A stretch of DNA of 64,000 bases from Bacteroidota bacterium (lineage in GTDB: Bacteria; Bacteroidota; Bacteroidia; Chitinophagales; Chitinophagaceae), in contig JAFDXE010000011.1 of assembly GCA_018268085.1 (NCBI GenBank), positions 45,550-109,549 of the forward strand. The letters run 5' to 3'. Within the stretch, counting starts at the first letter, position 1. Each line of letters starts with the position of its first letter. This document shows positions 17,192 through 26,910 of the stretch, piece after piece. A program made the translations under genes and the position numbers. Under the pieces are notes generated by a model. It was not told the origin of the DNA. It ran no database searches and worked only from the letters and a program-made list of their open reading frames with translations.

Positions 17192-18517
17192 TTAATCGCC
17201 CCAGATTTCTTCTTTTCCTTCCAGCCACTGCTTCACCAGGTTGGTAGTAACCGATTTCGGGCGCTCGAGTGGGAAACCCAAAGCCCTGTCCCAACACAAA
17301 CTTGCCAGCACGCCTAACGCCCTCGATACCCCAAATAACACGGTATAAAATTCATACTCCTGCATTCCGTAATGTACCAGCAATGCACCACTGTGTGCAT
17401 CCACATTCGGCCACGGGTTTTTAATTTTCGCAATCGACTGTAAAATCGGCGGCACTGCTTCATAAATATTCCACACCGTTTGAACCAACGGATCATCCGG
17501 CATATGTTTCTTACCAAATTCCATCTGTGCCGTAAAACGTGGATCTGTTTTACGCAATACCGCATGCCCGTATCCCGGCACCACTTTTCCTTCACTCAAA
17601 GTCTTCTTCACATATTCTTCGATTTGCGCTTTTGTTGGTGCATCTGAACCAATCTGTTCACGCAGTTCAAAAATCCATTTTATAACTTCCTGGTTGGCCA
17701 ATCCATGCAAAGGACCGGCGAGCCCGTTCATACCGGCAGCAAAACTCAGGTAAGGATCACTCAATGCGGATCCTACCAGGTGCGTTGTATGTGCGGAAAC
17801 ATTACCTCCTTCATGATCTGCATGAATCACCATATATAAACGCATCAGTTCTTTAAATCCTTCATCTTCATACCCCATCATGTGGGCAAAATTTCCGGCC
17901 CAATCGAGTAAACCATTTGGCTGAATATGCTCCCCGTTCTTATACTTACGGCGATAGATATACGCAGCTATTCTCGGCAACCTTGCTATCAGGTCCATTG
18001 AATCATCAAACACCGCATCCCAGTAATCTTTCTTGCTCATTCCCTTTGCATACCTTTTTGCAAACTGGCTCTCCGTCTGCAGCGCCATAATAGCAACTAC
18101 AAACTGCGTCATCGGGTGTGTAGAAACAGGCAATGCTTCAATCGTGGCAAATACATGGTTGGGTACATGGCTTCTGCGCTGCCAAACACTGCTCAGGTGT
18201 TGCACATTCTCATCTGTTGGCAATTCTCCCAGCAACATCAGGAAAAATAATCCTTCAGGCAAAGGTTCCGAACCATGCTGCGCTTTCGGGAGCTTTTCCC
18301 TCAGCTCAGGAATTGAATACCCCCTGAAGCGAATACCATCCTGCGCATCCAGCAATGAAGTTTCCGTAACCAAACCCGTCATCCCACGCATGCCCTGGTA
18401 AATCTGGCTCAGCGTTACTTCCCCGATCTTCTTTTCCCCATGTGCCTTTAAAAGTTCCTTAATTTCAGCCGATGTTGCATCAGCTCTTTCCTTAAACCTG
18501 TCTTTTATAATTCCCAT
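17192..18517 (-). CDS. gltA: Citrate synthase, eukaryote-like type
   Basis: 441 residues. It condenses acetyl-CoA and oxaloacetate to citrate at the entry of the TCA cycle. The three catalytic residues can be placed: His271 in GPLHGLANQE, His318 in VPGYGHAVLRKTDPRF and Asp373 in NVDAHSGALL, almost the same numbers as in the pig mitochondrial enzyme (274, 320, 375). The N-terminal MRGMTGLVTETSLLDAQDGIRFRGYSIPEL also fits the mitochondrial-like subgroup known from Bacteroidota. It lacks the NADH-binding N-terminal domain of Gram-negative hexameric enzymes. It is a single gene with its own terminator. Confidence 0.97.
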   Translation of the reverse strand: MGIIKDRFKERADATSAEIKELLKAHGEKKIGEVTLSQIYQGMRGMTGLVTETSLLDAQDGIRFRGYSIPELREKLPKAQHGSEPLPEGLFFLMLLGELPTDENVQHLSSVWQRRSHVPNHVFATIEALPVSTHPMTQFVVAIMALQTESQFAKRYAKGMSKKDYWDAVFDDSMDLIARLPRIAAYIYRRKYKNGEHIQPNGLLDWAGNFAHMMGYEDEGFKELMRLYMVIHADHEGGNVSAHTTHLVGSALSDPYLSFAAGMNGLAGPLHGLANQEVIKWIFELREQIGSDAPTKAQIEEYVKKTLSEGKVVPGYGHAVLRKTDPRFTAQMEFGKKHMPDDPLVQTVWNIYEAVPPILQSIAKIKNPWPNVDAHSGALLVHYGMQEYEFYTVLFGVSRALGVLASLCWDRALGFPLERPKSVTTNLVKQWLEGKEEIWGD

Positions 18518-18594
18518 AAATGAAAAAGTTGTATGATAATGTTAGATGATTTTTTAAAATACCGGGTAGTTGTTTTTCATAGCATCATCGTTGT

Positions 18595-18616
18595 ACCTGC
18601 ATGTCGGCAGACAGGT
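18595..18616. repeat. Degenerate REP-like palindrome
   Basis: ACCTG...CAGGT, with CTGC/GCAG and TGTC/GACA as alternative inner pairings, lies in the 205-base gap upstream of citrate synthase. It resembles short GC-rich palindromes scattered in intergenic DNA, but only this one copy is visible here. Confidence 0.3.
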
Positions 18617-18722
18617 TGCACACTTGTTCAGCAACGAATATGATGGCTGAAAATCAATGCTTAAAATTACGATGTGCGCTGCGGGAAAACAAAATCTTTA
18701 CTCAATAATTTAAGGATTTTCC

Positions 18723-19817
18723 CTATTTCGGTGCCTTCCTGTACAGGTAATAAGCCAGTGCTCCAAAAATAATATTGGGTATCCAGGCGGCAAGCCACGG
18801 ACTAAAATCTCCCTTCGTTGCAAATACCAGCGTCATCCTGCTGAATAGTATATACAGTACGCTTAAAATTACCCCGAGTGCCAGGTGCATTCCACTTCCA
18901 CCCCTCACTTTCCTGGAAGCAAGTACGGCACCTATGATCGTTAATATCAAAACCGAAACCGGGATAGCATCACGGTTATATCTTTCTACCAGTAAGGTAT
19001 TCAGCATTTCTGAATTACGCATACGCTCCAGTTCAATAAACCGATCGAGTTCTGGTGTTATCAGTTGGTCTTTTAAATAATCATCTTTCCGTAAATCAAA
19101 TGGTTTGAAGTTGTAGTTCATGTACATCTTCTTCGTCATCTTTATCGTTTCATTGATCGGGTTTATGGTACGCTCCATCACATTGTTTAATGCCCATTTG
19201 CGCTTTGCCGTATCCCAATTAAAACTTAATGCTCTCAGGTTATATACCAGTTTATTGTTCCTGAATTTCTGTACAAAGAAATTAGATCCCATTTTAGTAA
19301 CGGTATCGTATCCACGAATTCCTACCATGCTGTTTGAATCGAGCCGGAAATAAATCTTTTCCTTGTAAGTAGATCTCGAATCTGAAGGTGCCGAATTTAC
19401 GTCTATATACTTCTTTTCAAAGTCGGCCCATTTCCGGTTAGCAACAGGTACAGTATATTGATAGCCTAACCACAATAATGCCGACAACAACAACCCGCCT
19501 GCAATAAAAGGCATTAAAAATCTTCTGTAGGTAACACCGCTGCTTAAAATGGCAATCACTTCCGATCTGCCTGCCATTTTTGAAGTAAAAAATATCACAG
19601 AAATAAATACAAATAACGGGAATAACATCGCATCAATTCTCGGCACAAATCCAAAATAGTAATCAGTAATGATCCGGGATGTTGGCAATTTCGATTTTAC
19701 AAAATCTTCCGTTTTTTCACTGATATCTATCACCACAACAATTGCCGTAAACAACAACAGGCAAAAGAAAAATGTGGTGAGGTATTTAGATAATATGTAA
19801 CGGTCAATTTTTTTCAT
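18723..19817 (-). CDS. LptF/LptG-type (YjgP/YjgQ) lipopolysaccharide export permease
   Basis: 364 residues. It starts MKKIDRYILSKYLTTFFFCLLLFTAIVVVID, the usual N-terminal helix of the family. Two more membrane segments follow (about 60-120), then a long periplasmic beta-jellyroll region (130-270), and three C-terminal membrane segments ending near YLYRKAPK. Family members form the inner-membrane part of the Lpt machine, which with LptB2 extracts LPS and passes it to LptC/LptA. Which of LptF or LptG it is cannot be fixed from sequence alone. It lies between citrate synthase and the flavoprotein on the same strand. Confidence 0.9.
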   Translation of the reverse strand: MKKIDRYILSKYLTTFFFCLLLFTAIVVVIDISEKTEDFVKSKLPTSRIITDYYFGFVPRIDAMLFPLFVFISVIFFTSKMAGRSEVIAILSSGVTYRRFLMPFIAGGLLLSALLWLGYQYTVPVANRKWADFEKKYIDVNSAPSDSRSTYKEKIYFRLDSNSMVGIRGYDTVTKMGSNFFVQKFRNNKLVYNLRALSFNWDTAKRKWALNNVMERTINPINETIKMTKKMYMNYNFKPFDLRKDDYLKDQLITPELDRFIELERMRNSEMLNTLLVERYNRDAIPVSVLILTIIGAVLASRKVRGGSGMHLALGVILSVLYILFSRMTLVFATKGDFSPWLAAWIPNIIFGALAYYLYRKAPK

Positions 19818-19877
19818 TCAGCAGCGGCAAGTTAATTCAATTGATGTTTATTCGATGGTAAAAAACGTTGAGTGCAG

Positions 19878-21188
19878 TTAATTGTTCGGTTTTGAAACGA
19901 TGTGCTCAAGTGCAGTTATTCCGGTTGCGGCGATGTATCCACTCGTCCATGCATGCTGAAAATTAAACCCGCCGGTTACACCATCAACATCCATAATTTC
20001 ACCGGCAAAAAACAAACCCGGTACAATTTTACTTTGCATCGTATTTGAATCAATCTCGCTTACTTTAATACCTCCTGCAGTTACGAATTCTTCCTTAAAG
20101 GTTGTTTTCCCTTTCACAAAAAACTCCCCGGCACACAAAATTTTAATCAGTTTATTCTGCTCTTTTGCCGGCAAGTCGGCCCATCGCAGCTCCTCCTTTA
20201 CACCACATTGCCGTAAAAAATATTCCCACAACCGAGCGGGCAGTCCAAATGGGTTACGGTTGTATATTTTCTGGGTAGCAATATCAAAACGCACCATTTG
20301 CATTTTTTCTCTTAAACTGTTTTCATTAAAACCCGGCAGCCAGTTTACCTGTACACTGCAGGCGTAATTTTTCTCTTCCAGTATTCTTGCTCCCCAGGCC
20401 GACAATTTTAAAATCGCCGGTCCACTCAACCCCCAATGTGTAATCAGCAATGCTCCCTGCTGGCTCAATTTCGTTCCGTTAATTTTTACAACAGCATTGT
20501 CAACACTTACGCCCATCAATTCCCTGATCGGATCTCCGGGTATATTAAAAGTAAACAACGACGGTACGGGTCGTTCTATCGTATGCCCCAGGTTAACCAG
20601 CCAGTTAAACTGTGCTGATTTGGAATACCCTCCACAGGCTACACATACATAATCCGCAAACAATTGCCGGTTGTTGTTGAGCTGCAATAAAAATCCTTCA
20701 TTCCCGCTTTCGTCTCTAACCGGTTCAGCCACCATTTCCTGAACTTCGTTAACGGGTAAACGTTTGGTAATAGATTCAACAGCAGCATTCATCATGATCT
20801 CCACACCATAATTATTGGCTTCTCTCAGCAAACAATCAATAATGGTTTGTGAATCATTTGAAACCGGGAACATCCTGCCATCCGCTTCTGCTTTCAGCAA
20901 CACTTTCCTGGATTCAAACCAGTTGATGGTATCTTTTGTAAAAAAATGATGGAATGCCTTTTTTAAAAAGGATGCGCCTCTGGGATAATGGGCAAGCATT
21001 TCAGTAATGCTATCGCAGGCATGTGTAACATTACAACGACCGCCGCCGCTTACTTTTACTTTACTTAATAGCCGCGAGGTTTTTTCGAGTATGAGTACAG
21101 ACAGAGACGGGTTTAGCCTGGCGGCATTCACTGCACAAAAAAAACCGGCTGCACCACCTCCTATTATTATGAGTTTTTTATTCTTCAT
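19878..21188 (-). CDS. NAD(P)/FAD-dependent oxidoreductase, HI0933/BaiN family
   Basis: 436 residues from the ATG at 21188, preferred over an ATG five codons upstream because it puts the dinucleotide-binding motif at the usual distance (KLIIIGGGAAGFFCAVNAARLNP). Other family marks are KVKVSGGGRCNVTHAC, the ACGGYSKS segment, LLITHWGLSGPAILKLS, GGIKVSEID, and the C-terminal GLFFAGEIMDVDGVTGGFNFQHAWTSGYIA. These flavoproteins are broadly conserved with few known reactions (BaiN acts in bile acid dehydroxylation), so the reaction is open. It follows methionine aminopeptidase after about 100 bases. Confidence 0.9.
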   Translation of the reverse strand: MKNKKLIIIGGGAAGFFCAVNAARLNPSLSVLILEKTSRLLSKVKVSGGGRCNVTHACDSITEMLAHYPRGASFLKKAFHHFFTKDTINWFESRKVLLKAEADGRMFPVSNDSQTIIDCLLREANNYGVEIMMNAAVESITKRLPVNEVQEMVAEPVRDESGNEGFLLQLNNNRQLFADYVCVACGGYSKSAQFNWLVNLGHTIERPVPSLFTFNIPGDPIRELMGVSVDNAVVKINGTKLSQQGALLITHWGLSGPAILKLSAWGARILEEKNYACSVQVNWLPGFNENSLREKMQMVRFDIATQKIYNRNPFGLPARLWEYFLRQCGVKEELRWADLPAKEQNKLIKILCAGEFFVKGKTTFKEEFVTAGGIKVSEIDSNTMQSKIVPGLFFAGEIMDVDGVTGGFNFQHAWTSGYIAATGITALEHIVSKPNN

Positions 21189-21194
21189 ACAAGA

Positions 21195-21215
21195 GAAAGT
21201 CAATTGATGACTTTC
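21195..21215. terminator. Hairpin between map and the flavoprotein gene
   Basis: GAAAGTCA and TGACTTTC form a perfect 8-bp stem around ATTGA. On the minus strand it is followed only by TCTCTTG, so it may be a weak terminator for map or an mRNA processing hairpin just upstream of the flavoprotein start. Confidence 0.35.
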
Positions 21216-21292
21216 AGCATTTTCCCTGTTGTATTGAACGTGAACACGGAACTATATAACTATTAACAGTAGCCGCAAAAACTCAGCTTTTA

Positions 21293-22096
21293 TTATCCGT
21301 GACTCCAGGTTAGATTTTTATTGGCCCTTTCCGCTTTTTCAATTTCTTCAAATGACGAAAGGATATCCGGATCGCCCTTAGTGATACAAACATCATGTTC
21401 ATAGTGTGCTGAAGGTTTACGGTCTTTTGTGAGAATTGTCCAGCCATCACTAAGATGTATTACATCCTTCGTTCCCAGGTTGATCATGGGTTCTATTGCC
21501 AGCACCATCCCTTCCTTTAATTTCTGCCCGGATCCACGTTTACCATAATTCGGCACCTGCGGATCTTCATGCATTTTCCTTCCCAATCCATGTCCTACAA
21601 GTTCTCTCACAACTCCATAACCATGCATCTTTTCGGTGTACTCCTGTATTGCATTGGCTATATCTCCAATCCGGTTACCGGGTCTTGCCTTTTCAATTCC
21701 TTTGTACAAGGATTCTTTGGTTACTTTCAGCAACATCCTTGTTGCTTCCTGGATTTCTCCTATCGCATACGTATAGGCGCTGTCTCCATGAAATCCATTT
21801 TTATATACGCCTATATCCAATGAAATAATATCACCTTCCTTTAATATATGGCTTCCCGGTATTCCATGCACTACGGCTTCATTCATGGAGATACAGGTTG
21901 CGGCAGGATACCCATGGTAATTTTTAAATGAAGGAGTAGCTCGATTATCGTGAATAAACTGTTCAACGATATTGTTTACATCCATGGTGGTCATGCCGGC
22001 TTTTAATACTTTAGCTACTTCTGCATGTGCTTTTCCTACCAGCAGGCAGCTATGCCGCATGATTTCAATTTCTTCCTTTGTTTTATAGTGTATCAT
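21293..22096 (-). CDS. map: Type I methionine aminopeptidase
   Basis: 267 residues. It removes the N-terminal Met from nascent proteins and needs two metal ions. The ligands can be counted: Asp94 in SLDIGVY, Asp105 in HGDSAY, His169 in VGHGLG, Glu202 in AIEPM and Glu233 in YEHDV, with the substrate-contacting His78 in AVVHGIPG. There is no N-terminal zinc-finger extension. It follows secY, but a terminator lies between them, and the infA-rpmJ-rpsM group that usually follows map in Bacteroidota is not here. Confidence 0.96.
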   Translation of the reverse strand: MIHYKTKEEIEIMRHSCLLVGKAHAEVAKVLKAGMTTMDVNNIVEQFIHDNRATPSFKNYHGYPAATCISMNEAVVHGIPGSHILKEGDIISLDIGVYKNGFHGDSAYTYAIGEIQEATRMLLKVTKESLYKGIEKARPGNRIGDIANAIQEYTEKMHGYGVVRELVGHGLGRKMHEDPQVPNYGKRGSGQKLKEGMVLAIEPMINLGTKDVIHLSDGWTILTKDRKPSAHYEHDVCITKGDPDILSSFEEIEKAERANKNLTWSHG

Positions 22097-22108
22097 CTAC
22101 AGGCTGAA

Positions 22109-22143
22109 TTAAAAGAAACCCCAACGATTTTGTCGTCAGGGTT
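22109..22143 (-). terminator. Intrinsic terminator after secY
   Basis: On the minus strand AACCCTGACGA pairs with TCGTTGGGGTT (11 bp, two G-U pairs) around CAAAA, followed by TCTTTT. It lies in the 72-base gap between secY and map and probably ends, or attenuates, the S10-spc transcript. Confidence 0.7.
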
Positions 22144-22168
22144 ATTTTAAATGATTTTTAATTACTTA

Positions 22169-23506
22169 TTACATTCCTGATGCAACAGCTTGTCTGCCCT
22201 GGATTCTTCCCCCGGTCATCAAACCATCATATTGTCTCATCAGTAACTGTGTTTCTATCTGCTGTAATGTATCGAGGATAACCCCTACCATGATCAGCAA
22301 TGATGTACCTCCGAAGAAGGTAGAAAATCCCTGAGTCATCTGGAATACAAGCTGGAATATACCCGGAAGGATACCTACCAATGCCAGCAATACTGCGCCG
22401 GGTAAAGTAATCCTGTCCATAATCGTTCCGATATAATCTGCAGTAGGTTGACCTGGTTTCACCCCGGGAATAAACCCGTTGTTACGTTTCAGTTCATCCG
22501 CCATCTGCTTAGGATTAAAAATTAATGCCGTGTACAGGAAGGTGAACGCAATCACGCAAACAGAGTACACGATCATATAAATAACATTCGTATGATCTGT
22601 GAAATATCTCGCCCATCCTTCGCCGGTGAAACCGGTAAAGATAGTAGGCAGGAACAAAATTGCCTGTGCAAAGATGATCGGCATTACACCAGCAGCATTC
22701 ACTTTTAATGGGAGGAAGTTGCGGGCTCCGCCAAACTGGCGATTACCTACAATTTGTTTTGCATAGTTAACCGGAACTTTTCTTGTTCCCTGAACCAGCA
22801 TGATTAATCCCATGATGATAATGATCAGGAATAAGATCTCGATCAACATCAGCAACAGTCCACCGGCGCCTCTTTCTGCAATCCTCTTAGACCATTCCTG
22901 TGTAAATGCCTGTGGTAAGCGGGCAAGGATACCGATCATGATGATGATAGAAGTACCATTTCCCAAACCTTTATCCGTAATTTTTTCGCCAAGCCACATT
23001 ACGAACAATGTACCTACGGTTAGAATGATTACGGTTGAAATCCAGAAGAAACTTTCATAAGCCGGGATCAATGCGGCAGCATTTGCCTGGCTCTTCAGGT
23101 AACCAATGTAAGCAGCAGCCTGGAATGCGGTTACCACAACTGTAAGATAACGTGTCCATGCATTGATCTTTTTTCTTCCGCTCTCTCCTTCTTTTTGAAT
23201 TTTTGCCATCTGTGGAACCAGGATGGTCATCAACTGCATGAAGATTGAAGCAGAAATGTAGGGCATAATACCCAACGCAAAAATGGATGCTTTGGAAAAG
23301 GCGCCTCCTACAAATGCATCTAATAAACCAAGCATACCACTTTGAGAACTGGCATGCAGGTTTGATAATTTATTGGGATCGATACCGGGAAGAACAATGA
23401 ATGAACCTACACGGTAAACGAATAATAATAATAATGTAAAAGTTATTTTATTACGCAGTTCCTCGATGCTCCAGATATTCTTTAGTGTTGTAACGAATTT
23501 CTTCAC
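22169..23506 (-). CDS. secY: Protein translocase subunit SecY
   Basis: 445 residues with ten hydrophobic membrane segments, the pore of the Sec translocon. Landmarks are LPGIDPNKLSNL in the first periplasmic region (plug area), MPYISASIFMQLM, LGNGTSIIIMIGILARLP, the cytoplasmic loop GTRKVPVNYAKQ, and the NPKQMADELKRNNGFIPGVKPG loop that contacts SecA and the ribosome. It is the last gene of the S10-spc operon, as in most bacteria, about 100 bases after rplO. Confidence 0.98.
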   Translation of the reverse strand: MKKFVTTLKNIWSIEELRNKITFTLLLLFVYRVGSFIVLPGIDPNKLSNLHASSQSGMLGLLDAFVGGAFSKASIFALGIMPYISASIFMQLMTILVPQMAKIQKEGESGRKKINAWTRYLTVVVTAFQAAAYIGYLKSQANAAALIPAYESFFWISTVIILTVGTLFVMWLGEKITDKGLGNGTSIIIMIGILARLPQAFTQEWSKRIAERGAGGLLLMLIEILFLIIIIMGLIMLVQGTRKVPVNYAKQIVGNRQFGGARNFLPLKVNAAGVMPIIFAQAILFLPTIFTGFTGEGWARYFTDHTNVIYMIVYSVCVIAFTFLYTALIFNPKQMADELKRNNGFIPGVKPGQPTADYIGTIMDRITLPGAVLLALVGILPGIFQLVFQMTQGFSTFFGGTSLLIMVGVILDTLQQIETQLLMRQYDGLMTGGRIQGRQAVASGM

Positions 23507-23604
23507 AGAATGTAATCAGTTTAATTGGTTTTCGTTAAAAGTGAAAGGCGTATATTCAATTACGCCTGCCTGTTTATTTTACAGGCGGGGCAAATATCGG
23601 ATAA

Positions 23605-24054
23605 TTATTTCACTATTTCTACACTTCCACCTGCAGCTTCGATTGCAGCTTTGGCTTTGGCACTCACTGCATTCACTTTGAAATTGAATTTCCCTTTTAA
23701 TTCGCCGTTGCCAAGGATCTTTACCGCATCTGTCTGGCTAATTAAGCCATTGATGTATAGATTCTGGAGACTGAATTCTGTAATTCCGTATTTTTCTGCG
23801 TAATGATCTACCATTCCGATATTGATCACTTTAAATTCAACCCTATCCGGATTTTTAAATCCACGTTTTGGAATACGACGCTGAATAGGCATCTGTCCGC
23901 CTTCATGCGCTTTCTTGCTTTTGTAACCGGCACGGCTTTGTCCGCCCTTGTTACCTTTTGTAGATGTACCACCTTTACCGCTGGCCTCACCACGTCCCAG
24001 ACGCTTCTCTTTGTGTGTTGCGCCTTTTGCAGGCTTCAAACTGTGTAATTTCAT
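23605..24054 (-). CDS. rplO: 50S ribosomal protein L15
   Basis: 149 residues. The N-terminal MKLHSLKPAKGATHKEKRLGRGEASGKGGTSTKG, rich in Gly and basic residues (quoted motif: KRLGRGEASGKGGT), is the rRNA-threading extension of L15. The globular part carries MPIQRRIPKRGFKN. A late large-subunit assembly protein, in the usual place between L30 and SecY. Confidence 0.97.
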   Translation of the reverse strand: MKLHSLKPAKGATHKEKRLGRGEASGKGGTSTKGNKGGQSRAGYKSKKAHEGGQMPIQRRIPKRGFKNPDRVEFKVINIGMVDHYAEKYGITEFSLQNLYINGLISQTDAVKILGNGELKGKFNFKVNAVSAKAKAAIEAAGGSVEIVK

Positions 24055-24134
24055 TTTATTTGATTTTTAACTTACGGGGTATCTCCCCTCGCTTAATAAT
24101 TTTTTGAATCGGGTATGCTGAATTATGAATTACA

Positions 24135-24187
24135 AATGCTGAATGTCGAATTCTTTTTACAGAATTCATCATCCAGCATTCAGCATT
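24135..24187. repeat. Hairpin of short-unit repeats between rpmD and rplO
   Basis: AATGCTGAATG (24135-24145) pairs with CATTCAGCATT (24177-24187), and the GAATTC at 24148-24153 pairs with the GAATTC at 24162-24167. The surrounding bases are built from degenerate units such as GAATTAT and AATGCTG. It would form a large hairpin in the ribosomal protein mRNA. It encodes nothing. Confidence 0.55.
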
Positions 24188-24191
24188 ATTT

Positions 24192-24371
24192 TTATGCTTC
24201 CTCTACCTTGATCAGGTGGTTAACTTTAGTAACCATTCCTAATATTTGCGGAGTAGCTTCTACTTCAACTGTAGCGTTTAATTTTTTTAAACCAAGGGCA
24301 ACCATGGTTCTTTTCTGACGCTCCGGCCTGTCGATGACACTTTTTACTTGTGTTATTTTGATCTTTTTCAT
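24192..24371 (-). CDS. rpmD: 50S ribosomal protein L30
   Basis: A 59-residue protein found by reading the gap between rplO and rpsE on the minus strand. It begins [20 protein letters not shown] and continues with [35 protein letters not shown] (key parts: [10 protein letters not shown] and MVTKVNHLI), the short L30 of bacteria. Its place between S5 and L15 is the standard spc-operon order. Confidence 0.95.
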   Translation of the reverse strand: MKKIKITQVKSVIDRPERQKRTMVALGLKKLNATVEVEATPQILGMVTKVNHLIKVEEA

Positions 24372-24422
24372 TGTTGTTCTTTTTAATAACTGTCGATTAT
24401 CAATTGCAAATGATCAATTGAA

Positions 24423-24941
24423 TTATCCGTTAAATACTTTTTTCAAAGCAAGGTTTCTTGTTCTTGAAACTGTAATAGGTTCACGCAATGTAGCCAATGC
24501 TTTAAAAGTTGCTTTTACAACGTTATGTGGATTAGCTGAACCCAGGTTCTTCGCCAACACGTCGGTTATACCCGCCAGTTCCAGTACCGCACGCATGCTA
24601 CCTCCGGCAATTACACCTGTACCATGAGCGGCTGGTTTAATCAACACTTTTGCTGCACCTTCTTTGGTTAACTGATCGTGAGGAATAGTACCATGCATGA
24701 TTGGAACTTTAATCAGGTTCTTCTTCGCATCTTCAATTCCTTTTGTGATCGCTTCCTGAACTTCTTTTGCTTTTCCCAGTCCATGACCAACAACACCTGA
24801 TTCATTTCCAACAACTACCAGTGCAGAGAAACTGAATGCACGACCGCCTTTGGTTGTTTTTACCACACGGTTAATTGCAACAACCTTTTCTTTCAATTCC
24901 AGGTCGCCGGCTTTCATTTTATTTACAACTACGTTTGACAT
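24423..24941 (-). CDS. rpsE: 30S ribosomal protein S5
   Basis: 172 residues. The N-terminal double-stranded-RNA-binding-like half carries [25 protein letters not shown], the loop involved in decoding accuracy (key part [11 protein letters not shown]). The C-terminal half contains [24 protein letters not shown]. It lies 26 bases after rplR. The 51-base gap to rpmD holds degenerate CAATTG-type short repeats. Confidence 0.98.
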   Translation of the reverse strand: MSNVVVNKMKAGDLELKEKVVAINRVVKTTKGGRAFSFSALVVVGNESGVVGHGLGKAKEVQEAITKGIEDAKKNLIKVPIMHGTIPHDQLTKEGAAKVLIKPAAHGTGVIAGGSMRAVLELAGITDVLAKNLGSANPHNVVKATFKALATLREPITVSRTRNLALKKVFNG

Positions 24942-24967
24942 GTACGTTTTTATTAGAATTTTTAATA

Positions 24968-25321
24968 TTAAAACTGCAAACCACCTTCCCTGGCACCTTC
25001 AGCAACTGCTTTAACACGACCATGATAGATGTAACCACTACGATCGAAAACTACCTTGGAAATTCCTAATTCTGTAGCTTTTTTTGCAATAGCTTCTCCA
25101 ACCATTTTACTTTTACTGATTTTAGGTGCTTTCTGTGCCGCAATATCTTTTTGCTTTGATGATGCAGCAGCTATGGTTGTTCCTGAATTATCATCGATCA
25201 ACTGCGCATAGATATCACTGTTACTTCTGAAAACGCTAAGACGAGGCGTGCTGGAACTTCCGCTGATTTTTTTGCGGATCCTGTACCTGATCTTTTGCCT
25301 TGCGATTGATTTGTTGTTCAT
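24968..25321 (-). CDS. rplR: 50S ribosomal protein L18
   Basis: 117 residues. It binds 5S rRNA together with L5. The N-terminus is basic ([14 protein letters not shown]). Recognisable are [18 protein letters not shown] and the C-terminal [28 protein letters not shown] (key parts: [14 protein letters not shown] and GAREGGL). Standard position between L6 and S5. Confidence 0.97.
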   Translation of the reverse strand: MNNKSIARQKIRYRIRKKISGSSSTPRLSVFRSNSDIYAQLIDDNSGTTIAAASSKQKDIAAQKAPKISKSKMVGEAIAKKATELGISKVVFDRSGYIYHGRVKAVAEGAREGGLQF

Positions 25322-25432
25322 TTTTCTTTTATTTATACCCTCCGATACTGCCGGAAGATCATTTGAAAATTATTCTTTATCAGAGCAGTGAGGAAAATTA
25401 AAAAGACAATTAAGTTTCCTGTTAAAGCTGCA

Positions 25433-25987
25433 TTATTTACCTGCTGCCTTACCTGCTTTTCTTCTAAGTACCTCACCTTCAAACTTAACACCTTTTCCTT
25501 TGTATGGTTCAGGTTTACGTAAGCTGCGAATCTTTGCACACACCTGGCCAAGCAATTGTTTATCGATGCTCGACAGGATGATCATTGGGTTCTTACCTTT
25601 TTCCTGTTCTGTTTTAACAGATAATTCTTTCGGTATTTCGAAGATGATATTATGTGAATAACCTAAAGCCAGGTCGAGCAGGTTACCCTGGTTGGCAGCT
25701 TTATAACCCACACCCACCAGTTCCAGCTTCTTTTCGTAACCATCAGTTACACCTTTGATCATATTGTTGATCAGCGAACGGTACAAACCATGCATGGCAC
25801 GGTGGCGGATCTGGTCTGTTGGACGAGAGAAAACAATTTTGTCATCGCTCAATTCAACTTTAATATCCCTGTCGATCGCCTGTTTTAATTCTCCTTTCGG
25901 ACCTTTTACAGTTACCACATTATCTTTACTAACGGCAAAGGTTACTCCTTTTGGAACGTCCACCGGCTTTTTTCCTATACGACTCAT
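25433..25987 (-). CDS. rplF: 50S ribosomal protein L6
   Basis: 184 residues, begins MSRIGKKPVDVPKGV and contains the C-terminal signature KPEPYKGKGVKF, ending in a basic tail RRKAGKAAGK. The two L6 repeats are intact. It sits between S8 and L18. Confidence 0.98.
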   Translation of the reverse strand: MSRIGKKPVDVPKGVTFAVSKDNVVTVKGPKGELKQAIDRDIKVELSDDKIVFSRPTDQIRHRAMHGLYRSLINNMIKGVTDGYEKKLELVGVGYKAANQGNLLDLALGYSHNIIFEIPKELSVKTEQEKGKNPMIILSSIDKQLLGQVCAKIRSLRKPEPYKGKGVKFEGEVLRRKAGKAAGK

Positions 25988-26125
25988 TTCTCTTTTTTTA
26001 AAAATTTAAATATTGTTTGTTGAAAATGTGGTTGATTGCGGTCAGCTATGTATAGAAAGCTTAATTCAATCTCTATATGCGGGAATGAAAAACATTTTCA
26101 ATTTTCAATTCCGTAGTTGATACTC

Positions 26126-26524
26126 TTAGAATATGTTGCAAAGCACTTCACCACCAACATTCATCGCCTTTGCTTCTTTATCTGTCATTACTCCTTTAGA
26201 AGTAGAAACAATAGATACGCCCAAACCATTTTTCACACGTTTGAAATCTTCAGGTTTAGCATAGCTGCGTAATCCCGGGCGACTTACTCTTTCGAGGCTC
26301 TGGATAGCTGGCAATTTGGTAGTAGGATCGTATTTCAATGCGATCTTGATCACTCCCTGTTTACTGTTATCTTCAAACTTATATTTTAAAATATATCCTT
26401 TATCGTACAGAATTTCAGTAATGCGCTTTTTCAGGTTACTCGCCGGTATTTCTACAATACGGTGATTCGCCATTTGTGCGTTACGAATTCTAGTTAAATA
26501 ATCTGCAATTGGATCAGTAACCAT
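26126..26524 (-). CDS. rpsH: 30S ribosomal protein S8
   Basis: 132 residues, begins MVTDPIADYLTRIRNAQMA, and ends with GLGVSIVSTSKGVMTDKEA and GGEVLCNIF. S8 binds helix 21 of 16S rRNA and in other bacteria represses spc-operon translation by binding near rplE. Whether that loop exists here cannot be seen. The 138-base gap to rplF contains AT-rich short repeats (TTTTCAATTTTCAATT). Confidence 0.98.
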   Translation of the reverse strand: MVTDPIADYLTRIRNAQMANHRIVEIPASNLKKRITEILYDKGYILKYKFEDNSKQGVIKIALKYDPTTKLPAIQSLERVSRPGLRSYAKPEDFKRVKNGLGVSIVSTSKGVMTDKEAKAMNVGGEVLCNIF

Positions 26525-26637
26525 TGTTATGTTGTGTTAATTGATTTTTAAATTTATTACAATGCGATATCCTGTGATAAGTCCGGAACCCGTCAATTAC
26601 TACATTGCGGCAACCAGCGCTAATACCGGCTTTCTTC

Positions 26638-26907
26638 TTACCAGCTTGCTTTCGTAACTCCTGGAATTTTTCCGGCTAATGCCATATCCCGGAACATGTT
26701 ACGACTTACACCAAACTGACGTATAAATCCTCTTGGACGGCCAGTAAGCTGGCACCTGTTTTTTAAACGAACAGGAGATCCGTTTCTTGGAAGATTATCC
26801 AGTGCTGCATAATCACCGGCAGCTTTCAGAGCGGCTCTTTTTTCGGCATCACGGGTTACCATTGCTTCCCTTTTTGCCTGCCTGGCTATGATTGATTTTT
26901 TTGCCAT
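26638..26907 (-). CDS. rpsN: 30S ribosomal protein S14, zinc-independent type
   Basis: 89 residues, begins [17 protein letters not shown]. It has [27 protein letters not shown] without the CxxC...CxxC zinc motif, so it is the C-minus form of intermediate length. It lies 4 bases after rplE. Confidence 0.97.
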   Translation of the reverse strand: MAKKSIIARQAKREAMVTRDAEKRAALKAAGDYAALDNLPRNGSPVRLKNRCQLTGRPRGFIRQFGVSRNMFRDMALAGKIPGVTKASW

Positions 26908-26910
26908 ATT

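Noticed and set aside
22800..23060. Plus-strand hydrophobic frame over secY
   Set aside because: Antisense shadow of a membrane protein gene; no independent evidence.
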